Source: Sphingomonas spermidinifaciens (GTDB taxonomy: Bacteria > Pseudomonadota > Alphaproteobacteria > Sphingomonadales > Sphingomonadaceae). From it: a stretch of 64,000 nucleotides of DNA. Below the pieces are notes generated by a model. The model saw only the letters and a program-made list of their open reading frames with translations. It was not told where the DNA came from and did not search any database. The DNA lies in assembly GCF_002351485.1 (NCBI RefSeq), contig NZ_NWMW01000002.1:806001-870000 (forward strand), written 5' to 3'. Within the stretch, counting starts at the first letter, position 1. Every line of letters starts with the position of its first letter. Made by a program: the position numbers and the translations under genes. Positions 29,311-37,384 of the stretch are shown piece by piece.

Positions 29311-30063
29311 CTAGGTGCCCGCGATCGCTGGAGCGCTGGCCTGCTGCGCCAGCAGCCGTATCACTGCATCGGGGCTGTCGAAGCCGTAATCGGGCGCGAG
29401 TTCGTCCAGCGCCTCGCGGTGCGCATAGCCCCAATGGACCGCCCCCGATCGGATGCCGCAGCGGCGTGCCGCCTCGATATCGCGGGTCTCGTCGCCGATC
29501 GCCACCGCCTCGGCCGGGCTCACCCCCGCAGCCTTCAGCACTCGCCGGAAGCGCGGCGCCTTGCCGTAGAGCGACGATGCGCATTCCCAGATCGCGAAGC
29601 GTGCCGCATTCTCCGGCCCCAGGATGCGCCGCGCGTTGATCTCGGCGTTCGAGGTGACGAGCGCGAGGCGGACCTCCGCCGCCTCGAGCGCCGCCAGCAT
29701 CTCGCTCACGCCGTCGAACAGCTGAACCTCGTGGGTGTGGAGCGCGAAGAGGGTGCGGACATAGCGCGCGATGAAGGGCAGCTTCCACGCCGGGATGCGC
29801 AGGTGGCGAATGACCTCGCGCGTGGGGAGCGCGCGCAGCCGCTCGACCTCGCCGGCTTCCACGGTGCGAAAGCGATAGCGCTGGGCGAGATGGTCGACGA
29901 TGCCGAGGAACCAGTGGCCGCTGTCGGCCAGCGTCCCGTCGAAGTCGAAGATGACAAGGCGGATCGGGGGATCGGCAGGCGGAACGAGCGGCGGCACCGG
30001 AGCAGCTTGGCCGAGGGGCGATGCGGTGGCAACCCGCCCGGCGCAGGCCGGAAACTCGAGCAT
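29311..30063 (-). CDS. HAD-superfamily hydrolase (phosphoglycolate-phosphatase-like)
   Basis: A HAD phosphatase with the nucleophile motif LVIFDFDGTLADSG, a helical cap, LVTSNAEINARR (motif II), GKAPRFRRVLKAAG (motif III Lys) and AIGDETRDIEAARRCG (motif IV). Substrate is not evident. The first ~34 residues are Pro/Ala-rich and precede the normal beta-strand, and ATG 30063 lacks a ribosome-binding site. The real start may therefore be a downstream GTG (VPPLVPPADPPIR). Confidence 0.82.
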   Translation of the reverse strand: MLEFPACAGRVATASPLGQAAPVPPLVPPADPPIRLVIFDFDGTLADSGHWFLGIVDHLAQRYRFRTVEAGEVERLRALPTREVIRHLRIPAWKLPFIARYVRTLFALHTHEVQLFDGVSEMLAALEAAEVRLALVTSNAEINARRILGPENAARFAIWECASSLYGKAPRFRRVLKAAGVSPAEAVAIGDETRDIEAARRCGIRSGAVHWGYAHREALDELAPDYGFDSPDAVIRLLAQQASAPAIAGT

Positions 30064-30090
30064 CGTAAAATCGAAGTGTGATTACAAGAC

Positions 30091-30120
30091 TTGTTCTGCG
30101 CGTGCGCATGACTCATGTAT
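30091..30120 (+). promoter_or_regulatory. Possible promoter of the small transcription unit
   Basis: TTGTTC (30091-30096), 18 bases, then ATGTAT (30115-30120) resemble -35 and -10 elements. A hairpin GCGTGGC-agac-GCCACGC at 30124-30141 follows at once. It would transcribe the 18-codon reading frame and its terminator. The match is weak. Confidence 0.3.
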
Positions 30121-30173
30121 CGGGCGTGGCAGACGCCACGCTCGTTCTTCAACCAGCGAAAGGAGGTGATCCG

Positions 30174-30230
30174 ATGTCTCATGGTTCAGCAGTGAGGTCG
30201 GTTCAGTTCGTTCGGGAGACGCGCCGCTAA
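30174..30230 (+). CDS. 18-residue small ORF with near-ideal Shine-Dalgarno
   Basis: ATG 30174 to TAA 30230 reads MSHGSAVRSVQFVRETRR. It is preceded by AAAGGAGGTGATCC at 30159-30172, complementary over 14 bases to the 3' tail of 16S rRNA (GGATCACCTCCTTT), with 7 bases between GGAGG and ATG. Such an extended match is rare and strongly suggests translation. The peptide is basic with no hydrophobic segment. It lies between a 7-bp hairpin (30124-30141) and a 17-bp terminator (30346-30383), in its own unit. I do not recognise the peptide; it could be a small protein, or a leader whose translation controls the RNA. Confidence 0.6.
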   Translation: MSHGSAVRSVQFVRETRR

Positions 30231-30345
30231 ACGCTTGTTTGGCGTGAAGGCGGGGAATATTCCTTCCCAATCAACGCCTTCAATGCTGCAAGCGCGCGGC
30301 CCGCATGGTCTCCCGCGTCGGAACGTCCGGCCGCTGACCATGTCG

Positions 30346-30392
30346 GAGGCTGCCGGGCCCTTGGGAAAGGGCTCGGCAGCCTCTTTCATTTC
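30346..30392 (+). terminator. Strong intrinsic terminator (17-bp stem)
   Basis: GAGGCTGCCGGGCCCTT (30346-30362) pairs with AAGGGCTCGGCAGCCTC (30367-30383), with one G-T pair and a GGGA loop. TTTCATTTCT follows. It ends the small unit starting near 30120 and lies just before the flavin-reductase ribosome-binding site. Confidence 0.85.
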
Positions 30393-30404
30393 TGGAGAAG
30401 GGCG

Positions 30405-30992
30405 ATGGCGCGACTGCTGGTCTTTTACGGTTCTTATCGGCGCGACCGGATGGGCATCCGGCTGGCCGATTATCTGGTCGCCGGGTTCGCGAGCCGCGGG
30501 CACGATGCCGAGCTGATCGATGCGAAGGCGGTCGGGCTGCCGATGCTCGATCGCATGTACAAGGAATATCCCGCCGGCGAGGCGCCGGCGGCGATGCAGG
30601 CGCTGGCGGACAAGATCGTTGCCGCCGACGGCTTCGTCTTCGTGACGGGCGAGTACAATTGGGGCGTGCAGCCGGGCCTCAAGAACCTGACCGACCATTT
30701 CCTCGAGGAGTGGTTCTGGCGGCCGGCGGCGATTGCCAGCTATTCGGCGGGACGGCTGGGCGGCGCGCGGGCGGCGACGGCGTGGCACGGCACGCTGTCG
30801 GAAATGGGAATGGTGGTGACGTCGAGCACGATCGGCGTCGGTCAGATCGGCCACGCGCTCGATGCCGACGCCCGGCCGCTGGGCGAGGGCGGGGCGGCGC
30901 TCGAGCGAAGCTTCTCGCGCTTCGCGGCGGATCTCGAATGGTGGGTGGAGGCGGCGGCGGCGCAGCGGGCGCGGGTGAAGCCGCCTTATTGA
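30405..30992 (+). CDS. NADPH-dependent FMN reductase-family protein
   Basis: A 195-residue flavodoxin-like protein. FYGSYRRDRMGIRLADYL is the FMN phosphate-binding loop and FVTGEYNWGVQPGLKNLTDHF the isoalloxazine loop typical of the family (SsuE, ArsH, azoreductases). It probably reduces FMN, quinones or other acceptors with NADPH. GGAG precedes ATG 30405 by about 8 bases. It stands alone; no partner mono-oxygenase is nearby. Confidence 0.88.
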   Translation: MARLLVFYGSYRRDRMGIRLADYLVAGFASRGHDAELIDAKAVGLPMLDRMYKEYPAGEAPAAMQALADKIVAADGFVFVTGEYNWGVQPGLKNLTDHFLEEWFWRPAAIASYSAGRLGGARAATAWHGTLSEMGMVVTSSTIGVGQIGHALDADARPLGEGGAALERSFSRFAADLEWWVEAAAAQRARVKPPY

Positions 30993-31010
30993 TCGTCCGG
31001 GAAGCAGGCA

Positions 31011-31045
31011 GAAGCGCGACCCGGGCTCGGACCGGGGTCCGGGGA
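31011..31045. repeat. Degenerate REP-like element
   Basis: Begins AGAAGCGCGACCC, as at 10944, and continues with CCCGG/CCGGG inverted segments and GGGGTCCGGGG. It appears to be a diverged member of the palindrome family at 10953 and 48774. It lies between converging genes. Confidence 0.5.
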
Positions 31046-31112
31046 TCGGGGAGTGTTACCCCTTCCGAAGCATCCGTCTTCAGGCCGCCGAGCCCAGGTC
31101 CCGCCTCTTCTC

Positions 31113-32825
31113 CTAACGCCGCGCAGCCTCCACCAGAACCCGCCCCTCGCGGCGCGGGTCATAGCCGCCATCGATGCGGCCCGCCCGGACCAGCACGCCG
31201 TGAACGCCCGAATCCTCGCCCTGGCCGGGGCGCACCGTCATGCCGCGCGCCGCCAGTCCCTCGACCACACCAGGTGCGAATTTGCCTGCCTCGCCGCTGA
31301 TCGAGCGTCCGCGCGCGACGAGGTTGGGAAGGGCGAGTGCCTGCTGCATCGGCAGCTTCCACCAGACTGCGGCGACCAGCGACTTGCCGACGTAGGGCAG
31401 GATCGCATTTCCTCCCGCCGAGCCGATCGCGCCCGCGAACCGGCCCTCGGCATCGAGCAGGATGATCGGCGTCATGGACGACCGCGGCCGCTTGCCCGGC
31501 GCCACGGCATTGGCGGCGGGGGCGCCGTCGGCCTCGGTCGGCGAGAAGCTGAAGTCGGTGAGCTGGTTGTTGAGGAAAAAGCCGTCGACCATCCGCCCGG
31601 TGCCGAAGATCGATTCAACCGTAGTCGTCATCGACACGACATTGCCGTCGCGATCGCCGACGATGAAGTGGCTGGTCCCCGCCGGCTCCTTCGTCGCGTC
31701 GGCGCCGCGCGCGGGGGCGCCCGCGGGGCTGCCGAAGGTCGGGTTGCCTGCCTGGCTGCCGATCAGTTTCGCGCGCGCGTCGAGATAGGCCGGGTCGAGC
31801 AGCCCCTTGACGGGCACCGACACGAAGGCCGGATCGCCGACATAGCGGTCGCGGTCGGCGAACATCACCCGGCTCGCCTCGGCAAAGGTGAACCACGCCT
31901 GCGGATCGGTCGGCCCGCGCCGCGCGATGTCGGTGCGCTCGAGGAGTTTGAGCAGCATCAGCATGCCCACGCCCGAGGAGGGCGGCGGCGGAACACAGGC
32001 GCGATAGCCCGCCCACGCCTCGCACAGCGCCTCGCGCTCGACCGGCTTGTAGGCGGCGAGATCGGCCATCGTCATCATGCCCTCGAGCGGCGCGGTGCGC
32101 GTCTTCTGGACGATGCGGGCGGCGGTCTGGCCCTTGTAGAGCGCGTCGGGGCCTTGGGCGGCGAGGCGGGTCAGGAACTCGGCATAGGCGGGGTTCTGCA
32201 GCCGGTCGCCCGGCCCGACGAGCCCGCCGCCGGGCTTGCCGAAATAGGCGCGTGCGTCGGGCGACTGAAGCTGCGGGAAGCCGCCCGCCAGGAACCGGCC
32301 GAGGCGCGGCGACACGATGAACCCCTCGCGTGCGGTGCGCTCGGCATCGCCGAACAGCGTCGCCCAGGGGAGGCGGCCATGCGCGCGGTGGGCAAGACCA
32401 AGCATCGCGACCGCGCCCGGCACACCCGTTGCGCGGCCCGATACGACCGCCTCGCGAAAGGGTAGCGGCTTGCCCTCGGATCCCAGAAACATCGACGGCG
32501 TGGCGCCTGCGGGCGCGATCTCCCGCCCGTCATAGACGCGGACCTTGCCGCTCGCGCCGTCGAGATAGGTCATGAACGCGCCGCCACCCATGCCCGAGCT
32601 CTGCGGCTCGACCAGCGACAGCATCGCCTGCACGGCGATGGCCGCATCGACCGCGCTGCCGCCGCGGCGCAGCACCGCCATCCCTGCCTCGGCGGCGAGC
32701 GGATTGGCGGCGACAACGAACATCTCGCGCGCGGCGGGTGTCGTCGCCGGCGCAGGCGCGGCGGCGCGCGGCGCGGGGGCGCAGGCCGACAGCATGGCGG
32801 CGGCGATCAGGGCGGCGATACGCAT
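31113..32825 (-). CDS. ggt: Gamma-glutamyltransferase (lipoprotein)
   Basis: A 570-residue Ntn-hydrolase precursor that cleaves gamma-glutamyl bonds such as glutathione. The N-terminus is a lipoprotein signal with lipobox LSAC (C15), so it is probably anchored in the periplasm. The autocatalytic nucleophile is T384 in PAGTSHFIVGDRDG; cleavage there gives ~383- and ~187-residue subunits. MVDGFFLNNQLTDF and the GSAGG oxyanion segment are conserved. ATG 32825 was chosen because the signal peptide begins there; in-frame codons to 33368 upstream overlie another gene. Confidence 0.94.
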   Translation of the reverse strand: MRIAALIAAAMLSACAPAPRAAAPAPATTPAAREMFVVAANPLAAEAGMAVLRRGGSAVDAAIAVQAMLSLVEPQSSGMGGGAFMTYLDGASGKVRVYDGREIAPAGATPSMFLGSEGKPLPFREAVVSGRATGVPGAVAMLGLAHRAHGRLPWATLFGDAERTAREGFIVSPRLGRFLAGGFPQLQSPDARAYFGKPGGGLVGPGDRLQNPAYAEFLTRLAAQGPDALYKGQTAARIVQKTRTAPLEGMMTMADLAAYKPVEREALCEAWAGYRACVPPPPSSGVGMLMLLKLLERTDIARRGPTDPQAWFTFAEASRVMFADRDRYVGDPAFVSVPVKGLLDPAYLDARAKLIGSQAGNPTFGSPAGAPARGADATKEPAGTSHFIVGDRDGNVVSMTTTVESIFGTGRMVDGFFLNNQLTDFSFSPTEADGAPAANAVAPGKRPRSSMTPIILLDAEGRFAGAIGSAGGNAILPYVGKSLVAAVWWKLPMQQALALPNLVARGRSISGEAGKFAPGVVEGLAARGMTVRPGQGEDSGVHGVLVRAGRIDGGYDPRREGRVLVEAARR

Positions 32826-33099
32826 CGTGGGGGCAGGCTCCGGAACCATTGGCGTTTCGCGATAGCCGAGCGCCTCCGCCTGTCCAACCGCTGCGGCGAA
32901 AGCGCATGTATTCCCACGACGGCGGTAGTCCCGGGGTACCGAGCGAGCCGCCCTTTGCTCTCCTTGGCTGTGAGCTTCCGCTTTGGGGAGACTATGGCGC
33001 AGCATCCGGGCTTTGCCGCCGGCCATTGTCGGACTAGAAACCACCGCCAACGCTACGGCACGCGCCACGTCGCGGGTGCGGGCAGGAGAAGGACGGCGG

Positions 33100-34896
33100 A
33101 TGGCGCGCAAGCTCGAACATTTCCCCAATCTGGTCACGATGTTCTTCGTGCGCGCCAAGGAGCGCGGCGACCGCCCGTTCCTGTGGGCCAAGGCGAACGG
33201 GAAATGGGTATCGACGAGTTGGGCCGAGGCGGCGCGCCAGGTTGCGTCGCTGGCGATTGCGCTCAAGGCGCTCGGCCTCCAGCCCGGCGACCGGGTGATG
33301 CTGGTGAGCGAGAACCGGCCCGAATGGTGCCTCAGCGACCTCGCGATCATGGCGGCGGGCTGTGTCACGGTGCCGACCTACACCACCAATACCGAGCGCG
33401 ATCACCAGCACATCATTGAAAATTCGGGCGCGCGGGCGATCATCGTGTCGAATGCGCGGCTGGCCAAGACGCTGCTGCCCGCCGCGATCCGCACCGGCAC
33501 CGCGCAGATCGTGATCGGCATCGACGAGCTGCGCGGCGGCCAGCAGGGTGCGCTCGAATATTACCAGTATCATGCGCTGATCGCCGCGCATCCCACCGAT
33601 CCCGACAGCATGGCGGCGCAGGCCTTCTTCAAGCGCGAGGACCTGGCCTGCATTATTTATACCAGCGGGACGGGCGGCAGTCCGCGCGGGGTGATGCAGC
33701 ATCACGGCGCGATCCTCCACAATGTCGAGGGGTGCTGCACCGTCATCAGCGAGGATTTCGGCTGGGGCGAGGAAGTGTTCCTGTCTTTTCTGCCGCTTTC
33801 CCACGCCTATGAGCACACCGGCGGCCAGCATTTCCCGATCGGGCTGGGGGCGGAGATCTATTACAGCGAGGGCCTCGACAAGCTCGCCTCGAACATCGAG
33901 GAGACGCGGCCAACGATCATGGTCGTCGTGCCCCGCCTGTTCGAGGTGCTGCGCCAGCGCATCTCCAAGGCGATCGAGAAACAGGGCAAGGTGCCGAACT
34001 GGCTGCTCGACCGCGCGGTCGCGATCGAGGGGCGGCGTGCCGCCACCGGCCGGACGGCGCTGACCGACCTGCCCGCCAGCCTCGCGGTCGGACGGCTTTT
34101 GAAGCCCAAGATCGCCAAGCGCTTCGGCGGGCGGATGAAGGCGATGGTGTCGGGCGGCGCGCCGCTCAATCCGGAGGTCGGCAATTTCTTCCAGGCGCTT
34201 GGACTTACCTTCCTGCAAGGCTATGGCCAGACCGAGGCGGCGCCGGTCATCTCGTGCAACCGTCCCTCGGCCGGGCTCAAGATGGATACCGTCGGCCCGC
34301 CGCTTCCCAACACCGAGGTCCGGATCGCCGAGGATGGCGAGATCCTGGTCCGCGGCGAGCTGGTCATGCACGGCTATTGGCGCAACGATGCCGAGACTGC
34401 GCGCGTCCTGAAGGCCGGGTGGCTGCACACGGGCGATATCGGCCTCATCGACGACAAGGGCCGGATCAAGATCACCGACCGCAAGAAGGACATCATCGTC
34501 AACGACAAGGGCGACAATGTCGCACCGCAGAAGATCGAGGGGATGCTGACGCTCCAGTCGGAGATCGTGCAGGCAATGGTTTACGGCGACCGCAAGCCGT
34601 ACATGGTCGCGGTGCTCGTCCCCGACCCCGAATGGACGCAGGAGTTCTGCGCCAAGGGCGGCGCGAGCTGCGACTTCGCGGCGCTGTCGCGCAATCCCGA
34701 GTATCGCGCGGCGCTGTCGGCGGCGGTCGAGCGGGTGAACAAGGACCTGTCGCAGATCGAGCGCGTGCGCCGCTTCATTATCGCCGACGCCCCCTTCGGA
34801 ATCGAGAACGAACAACTGACGCCGAGCATGAAGATCCGCCGCCATGTGCTCAAGCAGGCCTATGGCGAGCGGCTGGACGCGCTGTACAAGGGGTAA
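33100..34896 (+). CDS. Long-chain acyl-CoA synthetase (AMP-forming)
   Basis: A 598-residue adenylate-forming ligase activating fatty acids to acyl-CoA. The P-loop is YTSGTGGSPRGV (Arg instead of the usual Lys, a variant seen in this subgroup); GYGQTEAAPVISCN and GWLHTGDIGLID, KITDRKKDIIVNDKGDNVAPQKIE are the hinge and AMP sites. The catalytic Lys lies near the C-terminal PSMKIRRHVLK. AGGAGAAGGA precedes ATG 33100. It is probably soluble or membrane-peripheral. The exact chain length is unknown. Confidence 0.93.
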   Translation: MARKLEHFPNLVTMFFVRAKERGDRPFLWAKANGKWVSTSWAEAARQVASLAIALKALGLQPGDRVMLVSENRPEWCLSDLAIMAAGCVTVPTYTTNTERDHQHIIENSGARAIIVSNARLAKTLLPAAIRTGTAQIVIGIDELRGGQQGALEYYQYHALIAAHPTDPDSMAAQAFFKREDLACIIYTSGTGGSPRGVMQHHGAILHNVEGCCTVISEDFGWGEEVFLSFLPLSHAYEHTGGQHFPIGLGAEIYYSEGLDKLASNIEETRPTIMVVVPRLFEVLRQRISKAIEKQGKVPNWLLDRAVAIEGRRAATGRTALTDLPASLAVGRLLKPKIAKRFGGRMKAMVSGGAPLNPEVGNFFQALGLTFLQGYGQTEAAPVISCNRPSAGLKMDTVGPPLPNTEVRIAEDGEILVRGELVMHGYWRNDAETARVLKAGWLHTGDIGLIDDKGRIKITDRKKDIIVNDKGDNVAPQKIEGMLTLQSEIVQAMVYGDRKPYMVAVLVPDPEWTQEFCAKGGASCDFAALSRNPEYRAALSAAVERVNKDLSQIERVRRFIIADAPFGIENEQLTPSMKIRRHVLKQAYGERLDALYKG

Positions 34897-35164
34897 GAAG
34901 GTCCGTTTTCGTCTGGTCGGACGAGCTCCGGCATCGACCGTGTCCAGTCGTGGCAGCCTTCACCCTCGTCGCGGTCGACCCCGGAACAAGGCCGAGGTGA
35001 CGACGGAGGATGGACGCCGCATTCATTCCATCGCCATCATCGCACGGGCGATCGCAGCTAACAGATGCGGCGGCGTGTCGATGAGGCTCGCCTAAGCCAT
35101 GGTTCCTCAACGATTAGTTCGCACAAACGACGCCGTTTCGCCGCCCACCTGAACCCCCGATAAA
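34897..35164. other. Intergenic stretch with a repeat remnant
   Basis: No convincing gene. It includes TCGTCTGGTCGGACGA, which can fold, and CCCCGGAACAAGGCCGAGGTGA (about 34979-35000), a diverged version of the palindromic repeat at 48774. The end of this gap holds the stress promoter listed next. Confidence 0.5.
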
Positions 35165-35190
35165 GGAACGTCGTCCCGGCGCATTCCGTT
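35165..35190 (+). promoter_or_regulatory. EcfG-type general stress promoter (exact consensus)
   Basis: GGAAC (35165-35169), exactly 17 bases, then CGTT (35187-35190). This is the full alphaproteobacterial EcfG consensus. It ends 34 bases before the start of the exported 118-residue protein gene. Confidence 0.8.
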
Positions 35191-35224
35191 CTTGTCTTCG
35201 GAACCGAAAAGAGGAGCCGAGACG

Positions 35225-35584
35225 ATGTTCAAGCCGATCTTTGCCGCCACGGTCGCGATTGCCGCGATTACCGCTGCCCCCGCCGCGTTTGCGAGCGACG
35301 ATATTGCCCGCGACAAATATGCGGGCGTGTTCGACGACAGCAATTCGCATTATCTCGACTACAAGACCGATCTGTCGGAGGCACGCCGCGAGCTCAAGAA
35401 CGACCTTGCGGGCGCCGACAGCGATGCCGACCGCGCCGAGGTCATCTCCGAGTTCGAGCGCGAGGTCGCCGATGCCGAGAGTGACTTCATCAAGGAGATG
35501 GCCGAGGACGGTGTCGTCCTTCGCCGCGGCCGGGTGACGGTCGAGGACGAGATCGCCGCGCTGGTGGCGGTGCCGCGCTACTGA
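35225..35584 (+). CDS. Exported acidic helical protein, general-stress candidate
   Basis: A 119-codon gene (about 118 residues) with a signal peptide (FKPIFAATVAIAAITAAPAAFASD). The acidic, highly charged mature part is predicted as helix or coiled coil (YKTDLSEARRELKNDLAGAD, SEFEREVADAESDFIKEMAED). GAGGAG precedes ATG 35225. It has its own EcfG promoter and terminator, so it is a single-gene stress unit. No known domain was recognised; a periplasmic protective or scaffold role is only a guess. Confidence 0.8.
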   Translation: MFKPIFAATVAIAAITAAPAAFASDDIARDKYAGVFDDSNSHYLDYKTDLSEARRELKNDLAGADSDADRAEVISEFEREVADAESDFIKEMAEDGVVLRRGRVTVEDEIAALVAVPRY

Positions 35585-35606
35585 GGTCCGAACGGGCAAC
35601 AGGGCT

Positions 35607-35638
35607 GGGGAGGTCGCATGCGCGGCCTCCCCTTTTTT
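35607..35638 (+). terminator. Classic intrinsic terminator
   Basis: GGGGAGGTCGC (35607-35617) pairs with GCGGCCTCCCC (35622-35632), with one G-T pair and loop ATGC, and is followed by six T (35633-35638). It ends the stress-gene transcript. Confidence 0.92.
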
Positions 35639-35686
35639 GCTTGTCCGCAGTGGCCCTTTGCGCATCCAATGTGGCAAGGGACGAGC

Positions 35687-36109
35687 ATGAGCCTGCGTCC
35701 CTTCCACCTCGCCTTTCCCGTCCACGATCTCACCGCTGCGCGCGCCTTCTACGGCGAGTTGCTGGGCTGCCGAGAGGGGCGGTCGAGCGATCACTGGATC
35801 GACTTCGACTTTTACGGCCATCAGATCGTCGCGCATCTCGATCCCGCCGCCGGTCCCGCCGGGACGACCAACCCCGTCGATGGCCACGACGTGCCGGTGC
35901 CGCATTTCGGCCTGGTGCTGACGATGGACGACTGGCACGCGCTGGCAGCGCGGGTCGAGGCGGCGGGCATCGCCTTCGGCATCGCACCGCACATCCGCTT
36001 CAAGGGACTGCCGGGCGAACAGGCGACGATGTTCTTTCGCGATCCCAGCGGCAACGCGCTCGAGTTCAAGGCGTTCGCCAACGACGCGCAGCTGTTTGCC
36101 ACGGAGTAG
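35687..36109 (+). CDS. VOC/glyoxalase-family protein
   Basis: A 140-residue vicinal-oxygen-chelate protein. [22 protein letters not shown] gives the first metal-binding His, [13 protein letters not shown] the second, and [15 protein letters not shown] the Glu. The fold is that of small dioxygenase, glyoxalase or resistance proteins; the substrate is unknown. AAGGGACGAGC precedes ATG 35687. It is followed 4 bases later by a PHA-system gene, so an operon is likely. Confidence 0.88.
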   Translation: MSLRPFHLAFPVHDLTAARAFYGELLGCREGRSSDHWIDFDFYGHQIVAHLDPAAGPAGTTNPVDGHDVPVPHFGLVLTMDDWHALAARVEAAGIAFGIAPHIRFKGLPGEQATMFFRDPSGNALEFKAFANDAQLFATE

Positions 36110-36113
36110 GATC

Positions 36114-36419
36114 ATGAGTGAACCCGTCACCGTCGAGGTGCCCCACAACCTGTCCAACGAGGACCTGCACCGCCGTATCGACGCCGGTATCGGCAAGCTG
36201 GGTGCGATGATTCCCGGTGGCGAGGTGTGCGAGCATCACTGGGAGAACGACCGCCTGATGACCTTTACGCTACAGGCAATGGGCCAGCGCGTGGGCGCGA
36301 AGATCGAGCTGCTCGAAGGGCGTGTCCGCGCTGAACTGGCGCTGCCCCCGATGCTCGCGATGTTCGCCGGCAAGATCAAGGCGAAGCTTGCCGAGACGGC
36401 GCCGACGCTCCTCAAGTAA
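36114..36419 (+). CDS. Polyhydroxyalkanoic-acid system family protein
   Basis: A 101-residue protein of the PHA_gran_rgn type. VEVPHNLSNEDLHRRIDAGI at the start and AMGQRVGAKIELLEGRVRAELALPPMLAMFAG are characteristic, and the C-terminus is amphipathic. Members occur near polyhydroxyalkanoate granule genes, but the biochemical role is undefined; no PHA synthase is in the window. It starts 4 bases after the VOC gene. Confidence 0.82.
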   Translation: MSEPVTVEVPHNLSNEDLHRRIDAGIGKLGAMIPGGEVCEHHWENDRLMTFTLQAMGQRVGAKIELLEGRVRAELALPPMLAMFAGKIKAKLAETAPTLLK

Positions 36420-36426
36420 TCACCGT

Positions 36427-36451
36427 GGAACCGGTACGGTAGCGGACGGTT
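36427..36451 (+). promoter_or_regulatory. EcfG-like promoter, one mismatch
   Basis: GGAAC (36427-36431), 16 bases, then GGTT (36448-36451). The -35 is perfect; the first -10 base is G instead of C. It lies 26 bases before the small membrane-protein gene at 36478. Confidence 0.45.
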
Positions 36452-36477
36452 GAAGCGGCGGAGAGGGAGATCACCGT

Positions 36478-36726
36478 ATGATCCGCACGCTTCGCCTGCT
36501 GTTGCTCATCATCGTGCCGGCGATCGCGGTCGGCGTGCCGCTGGGCCTGATGCTCGGCAGCTATGCCAAGGGCGAGTCGCTTCGCACCTATTACGCTGGC
36601 AACATGCTGCCCGAGGAGGGCGCGAACCTGCGTTCCGCCGCGAGCGCTGATGCGGTGCAGCCTGCCGCGGTGGCCTATAGCCGGCCGGACCGCTATTCGG
36701 ATGCGGCAGCGCACTGGATCAACTGA
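36478..36726 (+). CDS. Small single-span membrane protein
   Basis: An 82-residue protein with one N-terminal hydrophobic segment (residues ~5-30, RLLLLIIVPAIAVGVPLGLMLG). It is either an uncleaved anchor or a signal peptide. The ~50-residue tail has no recognisable domain. GAGGGAGAT precedes the ATG. The EcfG-like site upstream suggests stress expression. Function unknown. Confidence 0.72.
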   Translation: MIRTLRLLLLIIVPAIAVGVPLGLMLGSYAKGESLRTYYAGNMLPEEGANLRSAASADAVQPAAVAYSRPDRYSDAAAHWIN

Positions 36727-36765
36727 CGCTTTCGCCAAGGCCCCCCGCCGCCTATCTGGCGGGGC

Positions 36766-37251
36766 ATGTATGACTTCAACATCGCCGCCGGCACCAAACC
36801 CGAGCTGTACCGTGACCTCCACGCCGCGCTCGACGCGCTGACCGCGGGCGAGCCCGACGCGATTGCCAACATGGCCAATGCCGCGGCCCTGATCGGGCAG
36901 TATCTGCCCGATCTCAACTGGTCGGGCTTCTACCGATTCGTTGGCGACGAGCTCGTCCTCGGGCCGTTCCAGGGCAAGGCGGCGTGCATCCGCATTCCGC
37001 TCGGCAAGGGCGTGTGCGGCACCGCCGCGGCATCACATGAGACGCAACTGGTTGAGGACGTCCACGCCTTTCCCGGCCATATCGCTTGCGACGCGGCGAG
37101 CCGGTCCGAGCTGGTCGTGCCCATTGTCGTCGAAGGGCGATTGATCGGCGTACTCGACCTCGACAGCCCCAGGCCTGCGCGCTTCGATGCCGAGGATGCG
37201 GCCGGATGCGAGGCGCTGATGGCGCTGCTAGGCCCGCGTATCGCCGGCTGA
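36766..37251 (+). CDS. msrC: Free methionine-(R)-sulfoxide reductase (GAF domain)
   Basis: A 161-residue single-GAF enzyme that repairs free Met-R-sulfoxide. The three cysteines of the E. coli enzyme are conserved: C74 (AACIRI), C84 (GKGVCG) and C108 (HIACD), the last catalytic. NWSGFYRF and LIGVLDLDSP complete the family pattern. It is cytoplasmic, probably using thioredoxin. It lies among stress-type genes, 39 bases after the small membrane protein. Confidence 0.93.
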   Translation: MYDFNIAAGTKPELYRDLHAALDALTAGEPDAIANMANAAALIGQYLPDLNWSGFYRFVGDELVLGPFQGKAACIRIPLGKGVCGTAAASHETQLVEDVHAFPGHIACDAASRSELVVPIVVEGRLIGVLDLDSPRPARFDAEDAAGCEALMALLGPRIAG

Positions 37252-37384
37252 CCTGACCCGCAGCGGGACAGTTTGCCGCGCCCCACGGATTCGCGACTCG
37301 TTCCGCGATCGGTTAAGAAACCATGAACCATCTGCGCCGTTCAGCGCAGGCACATGGGCTTTTGACAGGGAGGCCGCGGGGCCG

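Noticed and set aside
32826-33368. N-terminal extension of the gamma-glutamyltransferase frame
   Set aside because: The lipoprotein signal starts at 32825; the extension has no motif and overlaps the divergent acyl-CoA synthetase gene.
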